Positions 1-11,632 of a DNA stretch of 64,000 bases are shown here, one piece after another. The notes below the pieces were generated by a model. That model was not told the DNA's origin. It saw only the letters and a program-made list of their open reading frames with translations, and made no database searches. This DNA comes from Salsipaludibacter albus (GTDB taxonomy: Bacteria; Actinomycetota; Nitriliruptoria; Nitriliruptorales; Nitriliruptoraceae), in the NCBI RefSeq assembly GCF_019798055.1, contig NZ_JAHOPH010000003.1:1-64000 (forward strand). The letters run 5' to 3'. The first letter of the stretch is position 1. Every line of letters begins with the position of its first letter. Both the position numbers and the translations under genes were made by a program.

Positions 1-65
1 CCACACGCCCGACCCCGCACCACGACCGTCCCACGTCGTCCGTTCCCCATCACCTGGATCCCGCC

Positions 66-1022
66 GTGTCCCGCCCCGCCCGACCGATCGCGCGCATGCT
101 GGCGCTGGTCGTCCTCACGTGGCTCGTGGTCGTCGGCGCCGTCCTGACACCCCCTGCGGAGGCCCGCGTGACGGCCGGGGACGACCGCCACCCGGGTCCC
201 GGGATCGGCCTGCCGACGACGGCCCCGAGCCCGGCGCCGACCGCGGCCGCGACGGTCGAGTCGTCACCCGCGGCGTCGTCCTCCCCGTCGGCTGCTGCCG
301 CGCCGTCGACGCCCGCCACGCCCGCGCCCACGGTCGACCACTCGACCAGTCCCGCCCCCACGCCCCGGCCGCGGGTCGACCTGTCCTGCGAGGGCGAGGT
401 CGAGACGGTCGCGATCGACCCGGCCACCGGCTGGCAGGACGTGGTCGTGGACCCGGTGCGTCGTCTGCCCGAGGCGTGGGCGCCGGACGACCTGGTCGAG
501 GTCGAGGGCGTCGGCTACGACGGCAGCCCGGCCCCGCGGGTCCGCGAGCTGGTGGTCGACGACCTGGCGGCGATGCACGAGGCCGCGTCCCGGGCGGGTG
601 CCCGGTTCGTGGTCGTGTCGGCGTTCCGCTCCCAGGACCACCAGGCACGGGTGTGGGACCGGGCCGTCGCCAGCGAGGGAGGCGTCGACGCCGCCCGGGC
701 CGGGACCGCGCCACCCGGGCACTCCGAGCACCAGCTGGGCACCACCATCGACGTGGTCGACCCCGGCCTGCCGGAGCTGGACGCGGGACTGGCGGAGACG
801 CCGGCCGGTCACTGGCTGGCAGTGCACGCCGTGGAGTTCGGGTTCGTCGTCAGCTACCCCGACGGGGCCACGGCCCGCACCTGCTACAAGCCCGAGCCGT
901 GGCACCTGCGCTACGTCGGCCGTGAGCGCGCCGCCGCGATGGCCGCCTTCCCGCTCAGCCCCCGCGAGTTCCTGCTCGACCGCGCGACCCGGGCGCCCGC
1001 CTCCACCGACGAGCCCTCCTGA
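66..1022 (+). CDS. Secreted VanY-type D-alanyl-D-alanine carboxypeptidase
   Basis: Predicted zinc peptidase that trims the terminal D-Ala from peptidoglycan stem peptides outside the membrane. The 318-residue protein opens with a hydrophobic signal segment (LALVVLTWLVVVGAVL, ending at an A-E-A site), then a Pro/Ala/Thr/Ser-rich linker to about residue 105. The catalytic domain carries the VanY signatures SAFRSQ, PGHSEHQLGTTIDV (zinc His and Asp) and EPWHLRYVG (third zinc ligand). The GTG start at 66 is the first possible one; an ATG at 96 would also leave a signal peptide. It ends 6 bp from the convergent pgi stop. Family assignment is firm; exact substrate (D,D dipeptide or pentapeptide) is inferred. 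Confidence 0.88.
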   Translation: MSRPARPIARMLALVVLTWLVVVGAVLTPPAEARVTAGDDRHPGPGIGLPTTAPSPAPTAAATVESSPAASSSPSAAAAPSTPATPAPTVDHSTSPAPTPRPRVDLSCEGEVETVAIDPATGWQDVVVDPVRRLPEAWAPDDLVEVEGVGYDGSPAPRVRELVVDDLAAMHEAASRAGARFVVVSAFRSQDHQARVWDRAVASEGGVDAARAGTAPPGHSEHQLGTTIDVVDPGLPELDAGLAETPAGHWLAVHAVEFGFVVSYPDGATARTCYKPEPWHLRYVGRERAAAMAAFPLSPREFLLDRATRAPASTDEPS

Positions 1023-1028
1023 CCCGCC

Positions 1029-2699
1029 TCAGTCGGCCGAACTGCCCGTGGGCTCCCTCCCTCGCAGGTCGCGGTAGGTGGCCACCAGGCTGGCCGTCGA
1101 CGGGTCGACGCCGTCCTCGGGCGGGGTGCCCTCGACCAGCAGCGGGGTCAGGTCGTTGGCCATCTCCTTGCCCAGCTGGACCCCCCACTGGTCGAACGAG
1201 TCGATGCCCCACACCACGCCCTGGGTGAACACCTGGTGCTCGTACAGCGCGATCAGCTGGCCGAGGGTCGACGGGGTGAGCCGTGGCGCGAGGATCGTCG
1301 TGGAGGGACGATTGCCGGGCATGACCTTGTGCGGGACCAGCTCGGCCTCCACGCCCCGGTCGGCGAGCTCGTCGGCCGTGCGTCCGAACGCGAGCGCCGA
1401 CGACTGGGCGAACAGGTTCGCCATCAGCAGGTCGTGCATGTGGTCGACGTCGTCGGCGGGGACGGCGTCGGTGGTGTCGGGCTCGGCGAAGCCGATGAAG
1501 TCGGCGGGCACCAGCACCGTGCCCTGGTGCAGCAGCTGGTGGAACGCGTGCTGGCCGTTGGTGCCGGGCTCGCCCCAGTAGATCTCGCCCGTCGCGGTGG
1601 GGACGGGCGTGCCGTCCAGCTGGACCGACTTGCCGTTGGACTCCATGGTCAACTGCTGGAGGTAGGCGGGGAACCGGTGCAGGTACTGGCTGTAGGGGAG
1701 CACGGCGTGGCTCTGGGCCCCGAAGAGGTTGACGTACCACACCCCCAGCAGGCCCAGCAGGACCGGGACGTTGTCGGCCAGGGGCGTGGTCCGGAAATGC
1801 TCGTCGACGACGTGGAAGCCCTCCAGCAGCTCGTCGTAGGCCTGCGGGCCGATGGCGAGCATCAGTGACAGCCCGATCGCGCTGGTCATCGAGTAGCGAC
1901 CGCCGACCCAGTCCCAGAAGCCGAACATGTTGGACTCGTCGATGCCGAAGGCGCGCACCCCCTCGGCGTTTGTCGACAGGGCGACGAAGTGGTCCGCGAC
2001 CGCCTCGTCACCGACGTCGAGCCCGTCCAGCAGCCAGGCCCGGGCGCGGTGCGCGTTGGTCAGGGTCTCCAGCGTCGTGAACGTCTTGGAGGCGACGACG
2101 AACAGGGTCGTGGCCGGGTCGAGGTCGGCCAGCGCCTCCGCGACGTCGGTCGGGTCGACGTTGGAGACGAAGCGCACGTCCAGGTCCGGGTCGGCCGCGG
2201 TCGCCAGCGCGTCGGTGGCCATGGCCGGGCCGAGGTCGGAGCCGCCGATCCCGATGTTGACGACCGCACGGATCCGCTCGCCCGTGGCGCCGGTCCACGC
2301 GCCCGACCGGACCCGGTCGGCGAACGCGGCCATCCGGTCCCGGACCTCGTACACGTCGGCGACGACGTCCTGGCCGTCGACCTCCAGCTCGGCGTCGCGG
2401 GGCAGTCGCAGGGCGGTGTGGAGCACCGCCCGGTCCTCGGTGACGTTGATGTGCTCACCGTCGAACATCGCCTCGATGCGGGCCGGCAGGCCGGCCTCCT
2501 CGGCGACGTCGACCAGCAGGTCGAGGGTCTGGTCCGTGACCCGGTTCTTGGACAGGTCCACGTGCAGGTCGCCGACCCGGTGGACCAGGCGGCTGGCCCG
2601 GTCGGGGTCGTCGGCGAACAGGTCGCGCAGGTGCCGGTCGGCCACGGCCGCATGGTGGGCCTGCAGGGCCATCCACGCGTCGGTCGTCGTGATGTCCAT
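1029..2699 (-). CDS. pgi: Glucose-6-phosphate isomerase
   Basis: Interconverts glucose 6-phosphate and fructose 6-phosphate in glycolysis and gluconeogenesis, in the cytoplasm. The 556 residues match the usual length of the long bacterial form. Both family signatures are present: the first around [16 protein letters not shown] and the second as [14 protein letters not shown] near the C terminus; the [11 protein letters not shown] sugar-phosphate loop is also visible. The ATG at 2699 has a GGAG-containing ribosome site about 6 bases upstream. The gene stands alone, convergent with the carboxypeptidase and divergent from gltB. Confidence 0.96.
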   Translation of the reverse strand: MDITTTDAWMALQAHHAAVADRHLRDLFADDPDRASRLVHRVGDLHVDLSKNRVTDQTLDLLVDVAEEAGLPARIEAMFDGEHINVTEDRAVLHTALRLPRDAELEVDGQDVVADVYEVRDRMAAFADRVRSGAWTGATGERIRAVVNIGIGGSDLGPAMATDALATAADPDLDVRFVSNVDPTDVAEALADLDPATTLFVVASKTFTTLETLTNAHRARAWLLDGLDVGDEAVADHFVALSTNAEGVRAFGIDESNMFGFWDWVGGRYSMTSAIGLSLMLAIGPQAYDELLEGFHVVDEHFRTTPLADNVPVLLGLLGVWYVNLFGAQSHAVLPYSQYLHRFPAYLQQLTMESNGKSVQLDGTPVPTATGEIYWGEPGTNGQHAFHQLLHQGTVLVPADFIGFAEPDTTDAVPADDVDHMHDLLMANLFAQSSALAFGRTADELADRGVEAELVPHKVMPGNRPSTTILAPRLTPSTLGQLIALYEHQVFTQGVVWGIDSFDQWGVQLGKEMANDLTPLLVEGTPPEDGVDPSTASLVATYRDLRGREPTGSSAD

Positions 2700-2927
2700 C
2701 GGTCCCGCTCCGTCGTCTCGCCGTCGTCTGGGTCTGGCCCGAGACTAGGACCCCGGGTCGTCGGCCCGGCAGTGGTCGGCGGCCGGGCGCACCCTGGACG
2801 ACCGCGACGACGCGATTTCGGGGTCCAGCGGGTGCTTCGCTAGACTCGACAGCCACTCGGGCCAACGGCGTCCCATCTGCAGGTCCTCCGCACTCGCGGC
2901 ACCTGCCCCTCGACCGAAGGACGCCCC

Positions 2928-5900
2928 ATGACCAGTGCTGCTCGCAGCACCACGCCCAGCACCGGCCCGTCGCGCCACGCCGCGACGCCGGCCGCCCCGC
3001 CGGGTCGTCGTCCGCGGCCCCGCATGCCCGGTGACGGTCGTCCGGTCGCGGACGGTCTGTACGACCCACGCAACGAACACGACGCCTGCGGGGTCTCCTT
3101 CGTCGTCGACATGCACGGTCGCGCCACCCACGAGATGGTCCAGCGTGGCCTGTCGGCGCTGTGCTCGCTCGACCACCGCGGCGCCACCGGCGCCGAGGCC
3201 AACGTCGGCGACGGCGCCGGGATCCTCGTCCAGGTGCCCGACGACTTCCTGCGCGACGAGTTCGGGGGCAACCTCCCGCCGTTCGGGTCCTACGCCGTCG
3301 GCCTGGCGTTCCTGCCACGCGAGCACGTCCCCGACGCCATCAAGGCCGTCGACGAGATCATCGAGGAGGAGGGCCTGCGCACGGTCGCGTGGCGCGACGT
3401 CCCGGTGGACAACTCGGCCATCGGGTCGATGGCCCGCGACATCGAGCCGGCGTTCCGCCACCTGGTCGTGACCGGGCCCGGCCTGTCCGGGATGGACCTC
3501 GAGCGACGAGCGTTCGTGCTGCGCAAGCGCATCGAGCACGAGGTGTCCATCGACACCCCCGACGGTCCCCAGGGGGTCTACTTCCCGTCGCTGTCGACCC
3601 GCACGCTGGTCTACAAGGGCATGCTGACCTCCGAGCAGCTCGGGGACTTCTTCCTCGACCTGCAGGACCGCCGGCTGACCTCCGCGATGGCGCTGGTGCA
3701 CTCGCGCTTCTCCACCAACACCTTCCCGTCGTGGCCCCTGGCCCACCCCTACCGGATGCTGGCCCACAACGGCGAGATCAACACCGTGATGGGCAACCGC
3801 AACTGGATGCATGCCCGCGAGGGCTCGCTGGACTCGAGCCTGTTCGGCACGGGCGCGCTCGACCGGGCCTTCCCGATCATGACGCCGGACGCCTCCGACA
3901 CCGCCAGCTTCGACGAGGCGCTCGAACTGCTGCACCTGGGTGGCCGGTCGCTGCCCCACGCCGTGCTGATGATGATCCCGGAGGCGTGGGAGGCCCACCA
4001 GACGATGCCGACGTGGAAGCGTGACTTCTACGAGTACCACGCCGGCATGATGGAGCCGTGGGACGGTCCGGCCGCGATCGCGTTCACCGACGGCACCGTG
4101 ATCGGCGCGGTCCTGGACCGCAACGGCCTGCGCCCGTCGCGCTACTGGGTCACCGACGACGGCATGGTCGTGATGGCCTCCGAGGTGGGCGTGGTCGACG
4201 TGGACCCGGCCACGGTGGTGCGCAAGGGCCGGCTCCAGCCGGGCCGGATGTTCCTGGTCGACACCGCCCAGGGCCGCATCGTCGAGGACGAGGAGGTCAA
4301 GCGCGACCTGGCCGAGGCCGAGCCCTACGGGCAGTGGCTGTCCGACGGCCTGCTCCACCTCGAGGACCTGCCCGAGCGCACGCTGCTGACCCCCCAGCAC
4401 GCCTCGGTGGTCGGCTTCCAGCGCACCTTCGGCTACACGACCGAGGAGATCAAGGTCCTGCTGGCGCCGATGGCGCGCACCGGCGCCGAGCCGATCGGCT
4501 CGATGGGCACCGACACCCCGGTGGCGGTGCTGTCGGACCGCCCGCGACTGCTGTTCGACTACGTCAAGCAGTTGTTCGCCCAGGTCACCAACCCCCCGCT
4601 GGACGCCATCCGCGAGGAGCTGGTCACGTCCATGGCCGGGACCATCGGCCCGGAGAGCAACCTGCTGGCCGCGGGCCCCGAGCACTGTCGCCAGATCGTG
4701 CTGCCACGGCCGATCCTGACCAACCAGGAGCTCGCCAAGATCCTCTACATGAACGAGGACGGCGAGTACCCGGAGTTCGACTCGTTCGCCGTGGACGGGC
4801 TCTACCCGGTCGACGAGGGCGGCGACGGCATGGCCCGGGCCCTGGAGGACATCTTCGAGCGGGTGTCGGCCGCGATCGACGAGGGCGCCAAGATCATCGT
4901 GCTGTCGGACCGGTACTCCAACGCCGAGCTCGCCCCGATCCCGTCGCTGCTGCTGACCTCTGCGGTGCACCAGCACCTGATCCGGACCCAGCAGCGGACC
5001 AAGGTCGGGCTGGTCATCGAGACCGGCGAGGCCCGCGAAGTGCACCACATGGCGGCCCTGCTGGGCTACGGCGCTGCCGCGATCAACCCCTACCTCGCGT
5101 TCGAGACCTTCCACGTCCTGGTCGAGCAGGGCGTGCTGGCCGACCTCACCCCCGAGGAGGCCAACCACAACTACGTGAAGGGCTGCACCAAGGGCGTGCT
5201 CAAGATCATGTCCAAGATGGGGATCTCGACCGTGGCGTCCTACACCGGCGCGCAGATCTTCGAGGCGGTCGGTCTGTCGCGTGACCTCGTCGACGCCCAC
5301 TTCACCGGCACCACGACCCAGATCGAGGGCATCGGCCTGGACGAGATCGCGGCCGAGGTGGCGCAGCGCCACGCCTTCGCCCACCTGGAGCGCCCGACCG
5401 AGGTCGCCCATCGCGACCTGTGGGTCGGGGGCGAGTACCAGTGGCGCCGCGAGGGGGAGTACCACCTGTTCAACCCCCAGACCGTGTTCAAGCTCCAGCA
5501 CGCCACCCGGCAGGGTCGCTACGACGTCTTCAAGGAGTACACGTCGCTGGTCGACGACCAGTCCGAGCGGTTGGCGACCCTGCGAGGACTGCTGGACTTC
5601 AAGGAGGGCGAGCGCGAGCCGATCCCGATCGACGAGGTCGAGCCGGTCAGCGAGATCGTGAAGCGGTTCTCGACCGGCGCCATGAGCTACGGCTCGATCT
5701 CGGCCGAGGCGCACGAGACCCTGGCCATCGCCATGAACCGGCTGGGGGCCAAGTCCAACACCGGCGAGGGCGGCGAGGACAGCCGCCGGTTCACCCCCGA
5801 CGACAACGGTGACCTGCGTCGCTCGGCCATCAAGCAGGTGGCCTCGGGCCGGTTCGGCGTGACCAGCGAGTACCTGGTCAACGCCGACGACCTGCAGATC

Positions 5901-7595
5901 AAGATGGCCCAGGGCGCCAAGCCCGGCGAGGGTGGCCAGCTGCCGGGCAAGAAGGTCTGGCCGTGGATCGCGCAGACCCGCCACTCGACCCCGGGCGTGG
6001 GCCTGATCTCGCCACCGCCGCACCACGACATCTACTCGATCGAGGACATCAAGCAGCTGATCCACGACCTCAAGAACGCCAACCCGAACGCCCGCGTGCA
6101 CGTCAAGCTGGTCGCCCAGCGAGGCGTCGGCACGGTGGCCGCCGGGGTCTCCAAGGCCAAGTCCGACGTCGTGCTGATCTCGGGCCACGACGGCGGGACC
6201 GGCGCGTCGCCCCTGAACTCGATCAAGCACGCCGGTGGTCCGTGGGAGCTCGGCCTGGCCGAGACCCAGCAGACGCTGCTGCGCAACGGCCTGCGTGACC
6301 GCATCGTGGTCCAGGTCGACGGCCAGCTCAAGACCGGTCGGGACGTGATGATCGCCGCCCTGCTGGGCGCCGAGGAGTTCGGGTTCGCGACCGCGCCGCT
6401 GGTCGTGTCGGGCTGCATCATGATGCGCGTGTGCCACCTCGACACCTGCCCGGTGGGCGTGGCCACCCAGAACCCCGAGCTGCGCCAGCGCTTCAACGGC
6501 AAGGCCGAGTACGTCGTCAACTTCATGACCTACATCGCCGAGGAGGTCCGCGAGCTGATGGCCCGGCTGGGCTTCCGCACGCTCCAGGAGGCCATCGGCC
6601 ACGTCGAGTCGCTGGACGCCACGGCCGCGATCGACCACTGGAAGGCCGACGGGCTCGACCTCGCACCGATCCTGAGCGTGCCGACCTCCCCGTGGGAGCA
6701 GGACCGCTTCTGCAGCAAGGAGCAGGACCACGGGCTGGACCGCGCGCTGGACCAGGAGCTGGTCCGACGGGCCGCGCCGGCCATCGAGCACGGGGCCCGG
6801 GTGACGATGGAGCTGCCGATCGCCAACCGCAACCGCACGGTCGGCACCCTGCTCGGACACCACGTCACGACCGCCACGCGCGGGCTCGGCCTGCCCGACG
6901 ACACCATCGACGTGACCTTCACCGGCTCCGCCGGGCAGAGCTTCGGGGCGTTCCTGCCCAAGGGGATCACGCTGCGGCTGGAGGGCGACGCCAACGACTA
7001 CATCGGCAAGGGCCTGTCGGGTGGACGCCTGGTGATCCGGCCCGCACGCGAGCTGCACCCGGACTTCAAGGCCGAGGAGTCGATCATCGCCGGCAACGTG
7101 ATCGCCTACGGCGCGACCGGTGGCGAGATCTACCTCCGTGGCGAGGTCGGCGAGCGCTTCTGCGTGCGCAACTCCGGCGCCACCGTGGTCGCCGAGGGCG
7201 TCGGGGACCACGCCTGCGAGTACATGACCGGTGGCCGGGCGGTGATCCTGGGCCCGACCGGTCGCAACGTCGGGGCCGGCATGTCCGGTGGCATCGCCTA
7301 CGTCTACGACCCGCGGGGCGTGCTGTTCCGCGAGGTCAACCAGGAGATGGTCAACCTCGAGGCCCCGGAGCCCGAGGACCTCGCGTGGCTGCGCGAGGTC
7401 GTGGCCACCCATGCCGACGAGACCGGCTCGCCACTGGCCACCAGCCTGCTGGCTCGCTGGCACGCGGTGAAGCGTCACTTCCGCAAGGTCATGCCGACCG
7501 ACTACAAGCGTGTCCTGGAGGCGGCCCGCGAGGCCGAGGAGGAAGGTCGCGACGTCGAGGAGGCCATCATGGCCTCGGCGCGGGGTGGCAAGTGA
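2928..7595 (+). CDS. gltB: Glutamate synthase large subunit
   Basis: Transfers the amide of glutamine to 2-oxoglutarate, giving two glutamates; the main ammonium assimilation route together with glutamine synthetase. Domains in order: N-terminal glutamine amidotransferase whose catalytic cysteine is Cys54 in [10 protein letters not shown] (normally exposed by propeptide removal), central domain, FMN-binding synthase domain with [16 protein letters not shown] and [11 protein letters not shown], the 3Fe-4S cysteine set in [13 protein letters not shown], and the C-terminal beta-helix GXGXG domain. At 1555 residues it has the normal length. The ATG at 2928 gives a long basic propeptide; an in-frame ATG at 3024 would shorten it to a typical one. 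gltD follows 43 bp downstream. Confidence 0.97.
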   Translation: MTSAARSTTPSTGPSRHAATPAAPPGRRPRPRMPGDGRPVADGLYDPRNEHDACGVSFVVDMHGRATHEMVQRGLSALCSLDHRGATGAEANVGDGAGILVQVPDDFLRDEFGGNLPPFGSYAVGLAFLPREHVPDAIKAVDEIIEEEGLRTVAWRDVPVDNSAIGSMARDIEPAFRHLVVTGPGLSGMDLERRAFVLRKRIEHEVSIDTPDGPQGVYFPSLSTRTLVYKGMLTSEQLGDFFLDLQDRRLTSAMALVHSRFSTNTFPSWPLAHPYRMLAHNGEINTVMGNRNWMHAREGSLDSSLFGTGALDRAFPIMTPDASDTASFDEALELLHLGGRSLPHAVLMMIPEAWEAHQTMPTWKRDFYEYHAGMMEPWDGPAAIAFTDGTVIGAVLDRNGLRPSRYWVTDDGMVVMASEVGVVDVDPATVVRKGRLQPGRMFLVDTAQGRIVEDEEVKRDLAEAEPYGQWLSDGLLHLEDLPERTLLTPQHASVVGFQRTFGYTTEEIKVLLAPMARTGAEPIGSMGTDTPVAVLSDRPRLLFDYVKQLFAQVTNPPLDAIREELVTSMAGTIGPESNLLAAGPEHCRQIVLPRPILTNQELAKILYMNEDGEYPEFDSFAVDGLYPVDEGGDGMARALEDIFERVSAAIDEGAKIIVLSDRYSNAELAPIPSLLLTSAVHQHLIRTQQRTKVGLVIETGEAREVHHMAALLGYGAAAINPYLAFETFHVLVEQGVLADLTPEEANHNYVKGCTKGVLKIMSKMGISTVASYTGAQIFEAVGLSRDLVDAHFTGTTTQIEGIGLDEIAAEVAQRHAFAHLERPTEVAHRDLWVGGEYQWRREGEYHLFNPQTVFKLQHATRQGRYDVFKEYTSLVDDQSERLATLRGLLDFKEGEREPIPIDEVEPVSEIVKRFSTGAMSYGSISAEAHETLAIAMNRLGAKSNTGEGGEDSRRFTPDDNGDLRRSAIKQVASGRFGVTSEYLVNADDLQIKMAQGAKPGEGGQLPGKKVWPWIAQTRHSTPGVGLISPPPHHDIYSIEDIKQLIHDLKNANPNARVHVKLVAQRGVGTVAAGVSKAKSDVVLISGHDGGTGASPLNSIKHAGGPWELGLAETQQTLLRNGLRDRIVVQVDGQLKTGRDVMIAALLGAEEFGFATAPLVVSGCIMMRVCHLDTCPVGVATQNPELRQRFNGKAEYVVNFMTYIAEEVRELMARLGFRTLQEAIGHVESLDATAAIDHWKADGLDLAPILSVPTSPWEQDRFCSKEQDHGLDRALDQELVRRAAPAIEHGARVTMELPIANRNRTVGTLLGHHVTTATRGLGLPDDTIDVTFTGSAGQSFGAFLPKGITLRLEGDANDYIGKGLSGGRLVIRPARELHPDFKAEESIIAGNVIAYGATGGEIYLRGEVGERFCVRNSGATVVAEGVGDHACEYMTGGRAVILGPTGRNVGAGMSGGIAYVYDPRGVLFREVNQEMVNLEAPEPEDLAWLREVVATHADETGSPLATSLLARWHAVKRHFRKVMPTDYKRVLEAAREAEEEGRDVEEAIMASARGGK

Positions 7596-7638
7596 CGGGC
7601 CGCGACGTGGTCGGGCTGCACGTGACGGGAGGCAACTG

Positions 7639-9093
7639 ATGGGTGACGTCCAGGGATTCCTCAAGCACCGGGAACGGGTGCTGCCACAGCGACGTCCGGT
7701 CCCCGACCGGGTCCAGGACTGGCAGGAGGTCTACGAACCCCTGCCGATCGTGGACCTGCAGGCCCAGGCCAGCCGCTGCATGGACTGCGGCATCCCGTTC
7801 TGCAACGACGGGTGCCCACTCGGCAACCTCATCCCGGACTGGAACGACCTGGTGTTCCGGGACCAGTGGCAGGCCGCGATCGAGCGGCTGCATGCCACCA
7901 ACAACTTCCCGGAGTTCACCGGGCGGCTCTGCCCCGCACCCTGCGAGGGTTCCTGCGTGCTGGGGATCAACCAGCCGCCGGTCACCATCAAGCAGGTCGA
8001 GGTCGAGATCATCGACCGCGCCTTCGAGGAGGGCTGGGTCGTTCCGCTGCCGCCCGAGACCCTGACCGGCAAGTCGGTCGCGGTGGTGGGGTCCGGACCC
8101 GCCGGGCTCGCAGCCGCCCAGCAGCTGACCCGGGCCGGCCACGCCGTCACGGTCTACGAGCGCGCCGACCGGATCGGTGGCCTGCTGCGCTACGGCATCC
8201 CCGAGTTCAAGATGGAGAAGCGCCACCTGGACCGCCGGCTCGAGCAGATGGAGGCCGAGGGCACCACGTTCGTCACCGGTGTCGAGGTCGGCGTCGACGT
8301 GCCCGCGGCCCAGCTGCAGGACGAGTTCGACGCGGTCGTGCTGGCCGGCGGCGCCACCAACTGGCGTGACCTGCCGATCCCGGGTCGCGACCTGGACGGG
8401 ATCCACCAGGCGATGGAGTTCCTCCCGTGGGGCAACCGCTACGCCGCGGGCGACCTGGACGAGGTCCCGATCAGCGCCGAGGGACGCGACGTCGTGATCA
8501 TCGGCGGTGGCGACACCGGGGCGGACTGCCTCGGCACCGCCCACCGCCAGGGGGCGCGTTCGGTCCACCAGTTCGAGATCATGCCGCGGCCGCCCGACGA
8601 GCGGCAGTCGTCGAACCCGTGGCCCACCTACCCGATGACCTACAAGGTCACGTCCGCCCACGAGGAGGGTGGCGAACGGGTCTACAGCGTCAACACCGAG
8701 GAGTTCCTGGGTGACGACGACGGACGGGTCCGCGTCCTGAAGGGCCACGAGGTCGAGTTCCTCGACGGGCGCTTCCAGCGGATCGAGGGCACCGACTTCG
8801 AGCTGGAGGCCGACCTGGTCCTGCTGGCCATGGGCTTCCTGGGCCCGGAGACGGACGGCATGCTCGACCAGCTGGGCGTCGAGCTGACCGAGCGCACCAA
8901 CGTCGTCCGCGACGACGACTGGGCCACCAGCGTCGACGACGTCTGGGTCTGCGGCGACATGGGTCGTGGCCAGTCGCTGATCGTGTGGGCGATCGCCGAG
9001 GGTCGTGCCTGCGCCGCCGCCGTCGACGAGTCCCTGATGGGCAACTCGGTCCTGCCCCGCCCCGTCACCCCCACCGACATGCCCCTGCGCTGA
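7639..9093 (+). CDS. gltD: Glutamate synthase small subunit
   Basis: NADPH-oxidising flavoprotein that feeds electrons to GltB. The 484-residue protein has the N-terminal cysteine clusters for two 4Fe-4S centres (CMDCGIPFCNDGCP and CPAPCEGSC), an FAD-binding Rossmann motif (VVGSGPAGLAAA) and a second dinucleotide fold for NADPH (IIGGGDTGADCLG). The ATG at 7639 is chosen because GGGAGG lies 6 bases upstream and the protein then begins at the conserved region. It lies 43 bp after gltB and is almost certainly cotranscribed. Confidence 0.97.
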   Translation: MGDVQGFLKHRERVLPQRRPVPDRVQDWQEVYEPLPIVDLQAQASRCMDCGIPFCNDGCPLGNLIPDWNDLVFRDQWQAAIERLHATNNFPEFTGRLCPAPCEGSCVLGINQPPVTIKQVEVEIIDRAFEEGWVVPLPPETLTGKSVAVVGSGPAGLAAAQQLTRAGHAVTVYERADRIGGLLRYGIPEFKMEKRHLDRRLEQMEAEGTTFVTGVEVGVDVPAAQLQDEFDAVVLAGGATNWRDLPIPGRDLDGIHQAMEFLPWGNRYAAGDLDEVPISAEGRDVVIIGGGDTGADCLGTAHRQGARSVHQFEIMPRPPDERQSSNPWPTYPMTYKVTSAHEEGGERVYSVNTEEFLGDDDGRVRVLKGHEVEFLDGRFQRIEGTDFELEADLVLLAMGFLGPETDGMLDQLGVELTERTNVVRDDDWATSVDDVWVCGDMGRGQSLIVWAIAEGRACAAAVDESLMGNSVLPRPVTPTDMPLR

Positions 9094-9098
9094 CCCAC

Positions 9099-9115
9099 CG
9101 CCGGCACCCCCGGCG
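9099..9115 (+). terminator. Weak hairpin after gltD
   Basis: A 6-bp stem (CGCCGG/CCGGCG) with a 5-base loop directly after the gltD stop. It is short and has no T tract, so it may or may not terminate transcription. Confidence 0.3.
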
Positions 9116-9222
9116 ACGGCTGCCTCCCACACGTCGGTTGGGGAGTGCGTGCCCGCTGGCGGGGGTGGATCCGACAACCGACGTGGGGCGGGTCAGCCGA
9201 TCCCGGTGATCAGGCGGGCTCG

Positions 9223-9825
9223 TCAGTCCAGCCGGGCGGTCATGAACCACACGTGCGGTCCGTCGTCGGGGAGGTCGACCTCGCCGGTGACGACGAAGCC
9301 GTGACGCTCGTACAGCCCGACGTTGTCGGCGGTGGCGGTCTCGAGGAAGGCGGCCAGGCCGTCTGCACGCGCTCGCTCCAGGCCGACGCGCAGCAGGCTG
9401 CTGCCGATGCCGCGCCGGTGGTGGGACGGGTCGACGGCCAACACCCCCAGGTACCAGTGCGGCTCGTCCGGGACGTGCGGGCCGAACAGGTCCTCGAGGA
9501 GGTCGAACCGCGCCCGGGTCACGGCGCCGCGCCGGCCGACGTGGCCCGCCCAGGCGTCGTCCTGCTCCTGGTCGGACAAGCCGAGGCCACCCGGCCGCTC
9601 CCACTGCGCCGCGCCCCGCTGGTCGACCTCGACCTCCACGACCCCGGCGCGCAGTCGCAGGTCGAGGAGCGTGCCGAAGAACGAGCGCGCCATCGCCTCG
9701 AAGGTGTCGGGGTCGGGGAAGAACCACCGGATCAGCGGGTCCACGCCGAACGCGTCCGCGGTCAGCGACCGCACCGCCACGCGATCGTCGTCCGTGGCCG
9801 GCCGCACGCGTGGAGCCTCGTCCAT
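9223..9825 (-). CDS. GNAT-family N-acetyltransferase
   Basis: Predicted acetyl-CoA-dependent acetyltransferase of about 200 residues; substrate unknown. The acetyl-CoA pyrophosphate loop is visible as HHRRGIGSSLLRVGLERA, followed by the typical TATADNVGLYERHGFVV strand-helix segment. An upstream in-frame ATG at 9885 exists, but the ATG at 9825 has AAGGA about 7 bases upstream and begins right before the domain, so it is preferred. Divergent from the M28 peptidase gene, with 210 bp between them. Confidence 0.85.
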   Translation of the reverse strand: MDEAPRVRPATDDDRVAVRSLTADAFGVDPLIRWFFPDPDTFEAMARSFFGTLLDLRLRAGVVEVEVDQRGAAQWERPGGLGLSDQEQDDAWAGHVGRRGAVTRARFDLLEDLFGPHVPDEPHWYLGVLAVDPSHHRRGIGSSLLRVGLERARADGLAAFLETATADNVGLYERHGFVVTGEVDLPDDGPHVWFMTARLD

Positions 9826-10035
9826 GCCGTGTCCTTCTCGGTGAACCTCGATCGGTGGACTCCGCGGGTCCTCGACCCGCTCCATCTCGGCACGAACCTA
9901 CCCACGACGCTCGTGCAGGCATGTGGCAGGGGCGCTCGTTCGCAAGAATCTGCTATCTCGGGTCACGACGCCCGTCTAGGGTTCGGGGCCCGGGGGGTCG
10001 ACTGGCGACCTCGCGTGGGGCGAAGGGGACCCTCC

Positions 10036-11571
10036 ATGAGTACGGAACTGAGACGACGAGGCGCGACGATCGTCGCGGTCGCACTGCTGGCGATGCTGAC
10101 GTCGGTGACGGCGGTGGCCGCACCGGCAGGCGCAGGCTGTGACGCGCGGACCAACAACACCTACCAGAAGCTGCTGGAGTGTGTCCGCGTCGACGGCGTG
10201 CGTGAGCACCAGGCCGCACTGCAGGCCATCGCCGATGCCAACAACGGCAACCGGTCCGAGGGGACGACCGGCTACACCGACAGCGTGGACTACGTGGTCG
10301 AGACCATGGACGCTGCCGGGTGGGACGCCGAGGCCGTGCCGTTCACCTACATCGGCGACCGCGTGGTGACCGACCAGCTCACTCCGGTCGAGGCCGTCTT
10401 CCAGACCGCCACCTTCACGGGCGGCGGAGAGGGCGACGTGACCGGACCCGTCACGGCCGTCGACCTGTCGATCGACGACCCGGCGGCCAGTTCGAGTGGC
10501 TGCACGGCCGACGACTTCGACGGCGTGGACCTCGACGGCCCGAACGACGTCGTGCTGCTCCAGCGGGGGGCCTGCAACTTCTCGTTCAAGGCGATCAACG
10601 CCGAGGCCGCGGGCGCCGAGGCCGTGATCATCGGCAACCAGGGCACCGACGGACGGGTCGGCCCGTACGCCAACGTGACGCTGGGCGGCGCCGACGTCGT
10701 CGACATCCCGGTCACGACGGCGTCCTTCGCGGCACTCCAGTCGCTGGCCGCCTCCGGTGCGACTGCCCACGTGGTGGTCGAACTGGACGTCGAGATCGAG
10801 TCGCTCAACGTGATCGCCGAGCTGGCCGGGGCCAACGACGACAACGTCGTGATGGCCGGGGCGCACCTCGACTCGGTGCCGGCTGGCCCGGGCATCAACG
10901 ACAACGGCAGTGGCTCGGCCGCGCTGCTCGAGGTCGGTGAGCAGCTGGCCAAGCTGCGACCGCAGAACACCGTGCGCTTCGCCTGGTGGGGGGCCGAGGA
11001 GATCGGCCTGGTCGGCTCGACCCAGTACGTCAACGGCCTGTCCGACGCCGAGCTCGACCGCATCGCGCTGTACCTGAACTTCGACATGGTGGGCTCGCCC
11101 AACTACGTGTTCCAGGTGTACGACGCCGACGAGTCCACCTTCACCGCGCCGGTCGTCGTGCCGCCGGGGTCCGAGGAGATCGAGGCGATCTTCGAGTCGT
11201 ACTACACCTACGCGGGTGAGCCCTACGACGACTCGGCCTTCAGTGGTCGCAGCGACTACCAGGCGTTCATCAACAACGGCATCCCGTCCAGTGGCCTGTT
11301 CACCGGCGCCGAGGTCATCAAGACCCCGGAGCAGGAGGCCATCTGGGGTGGCACGGCGGGCGACCAGTTCGACCCGTGCTACCACGCGGAGTGTGACACC
11401 TTCGACAACGTCAGCCTGCACGCCCTGGACGTCAACACCGACGCGATCGCCTTCGCGGTCATGACGTACGCCTACTCGACCGAGGACGTCAACGGTGTCC
11501 CCGGCAGCACCGTCCCGGGTGGCTTCACCATCCCGGAGCCGGCCGGACCCGAGGGCACGTTCGAGGACTGA
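10036..11571 (+). CDS. Secreted M28-family metallopeptidase with PA domain
   Basis: Predicted two-zinc aminopeptidase acting outside the cell. The 511-residue protein has a cleavable signal peptide (AVALLAMLTSVTAVAAPAGA), a protease-associated insert around residues 130-230 (LQRGACNFSFKAINAEAAGA), then the M28 catalytic domain. Metal and catalytic residues are recognisable: His/Asp in AGAHLDSVP, Asp in GINDNGSGSAALLE, the Glu pair in WGAEEIGL, Asp in LNFDMVG and His in CYHAECD. Start at 10036 gives the signal peptide and has AGGGG 8-12 bases upstream. Family is certain; whether it prefers free amino acids or peptides is unknown. Confidence 0.92.
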   Translation: MSTELRRRGATIVAVALLAMLTSVTAVAAPAGAGCDARTNNTYQKLLECVRVDGVREHQAALQAIADANNGNRSEGTTGYTDSVDYVVETMDAAGWDAEAVPFTYIGDRVVTDQLTPVEAVFQTATFTGGGEGDVTGPVTAVDLSIDDPAASSSGCTADDFDGVDLDGPNDVVLLQRGACNFSFKAINAEAAGAEAVIIGNQGTDGRVGPYANVTLGGADVVDIPVTTASFAALQSLAASGATAHVVVELDVEIESLNVIAELAGANDDNVVMAGAHLDSVPAGPGINDNGSGSAALLEVGEQLAKLRPQNTVRFAWWGAEEIGLVGSTQYVNGLSDAELDRIALYLNFDMVGSPNYVFQVYDADESTFTAPVVVPPGSEEIEAIFESYYTYAGEPYDDSAFSGRSDYQAFINNGIPSSGLFTGAEVIKTPEQEAIWGGTAGDQFDPCYHAECDTFDNVSLHALDVNTDAIAFAVMTYAYSTEDVNGVPGSTVPGGFTIPEPAGPEGTFED

Positions 11572-11586
11572 CCCGATCGGCACACC

Positions 11587-11618
11587 GGGCCGGGGATCCC
11601 ATCGGGGGTCCCCGGCCC
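11587..11618. terminator. Bidirectional hairpin between convergent genes
   Basis: Perfect 10-bp stem GGGCCGGGGA/TCCCCGGCCC with a 12-base loop, lying between the stop codons of the M28 peptidase (+) and the alpha/beta hydrolase (-). No T tract, as is usual for high-GC actinobacteria. Confidence 0.7.
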
Positions 11619-11632
11619 CGCCGTGTCGGCGT

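Noticed and set aside
2745-7664. A 1639-residue open frame opposite gltB
   Set aside because: A shadow of the high-GC gltB gene: low-complexity composition, no start signal, and the plus strand encodes a complete GltB.
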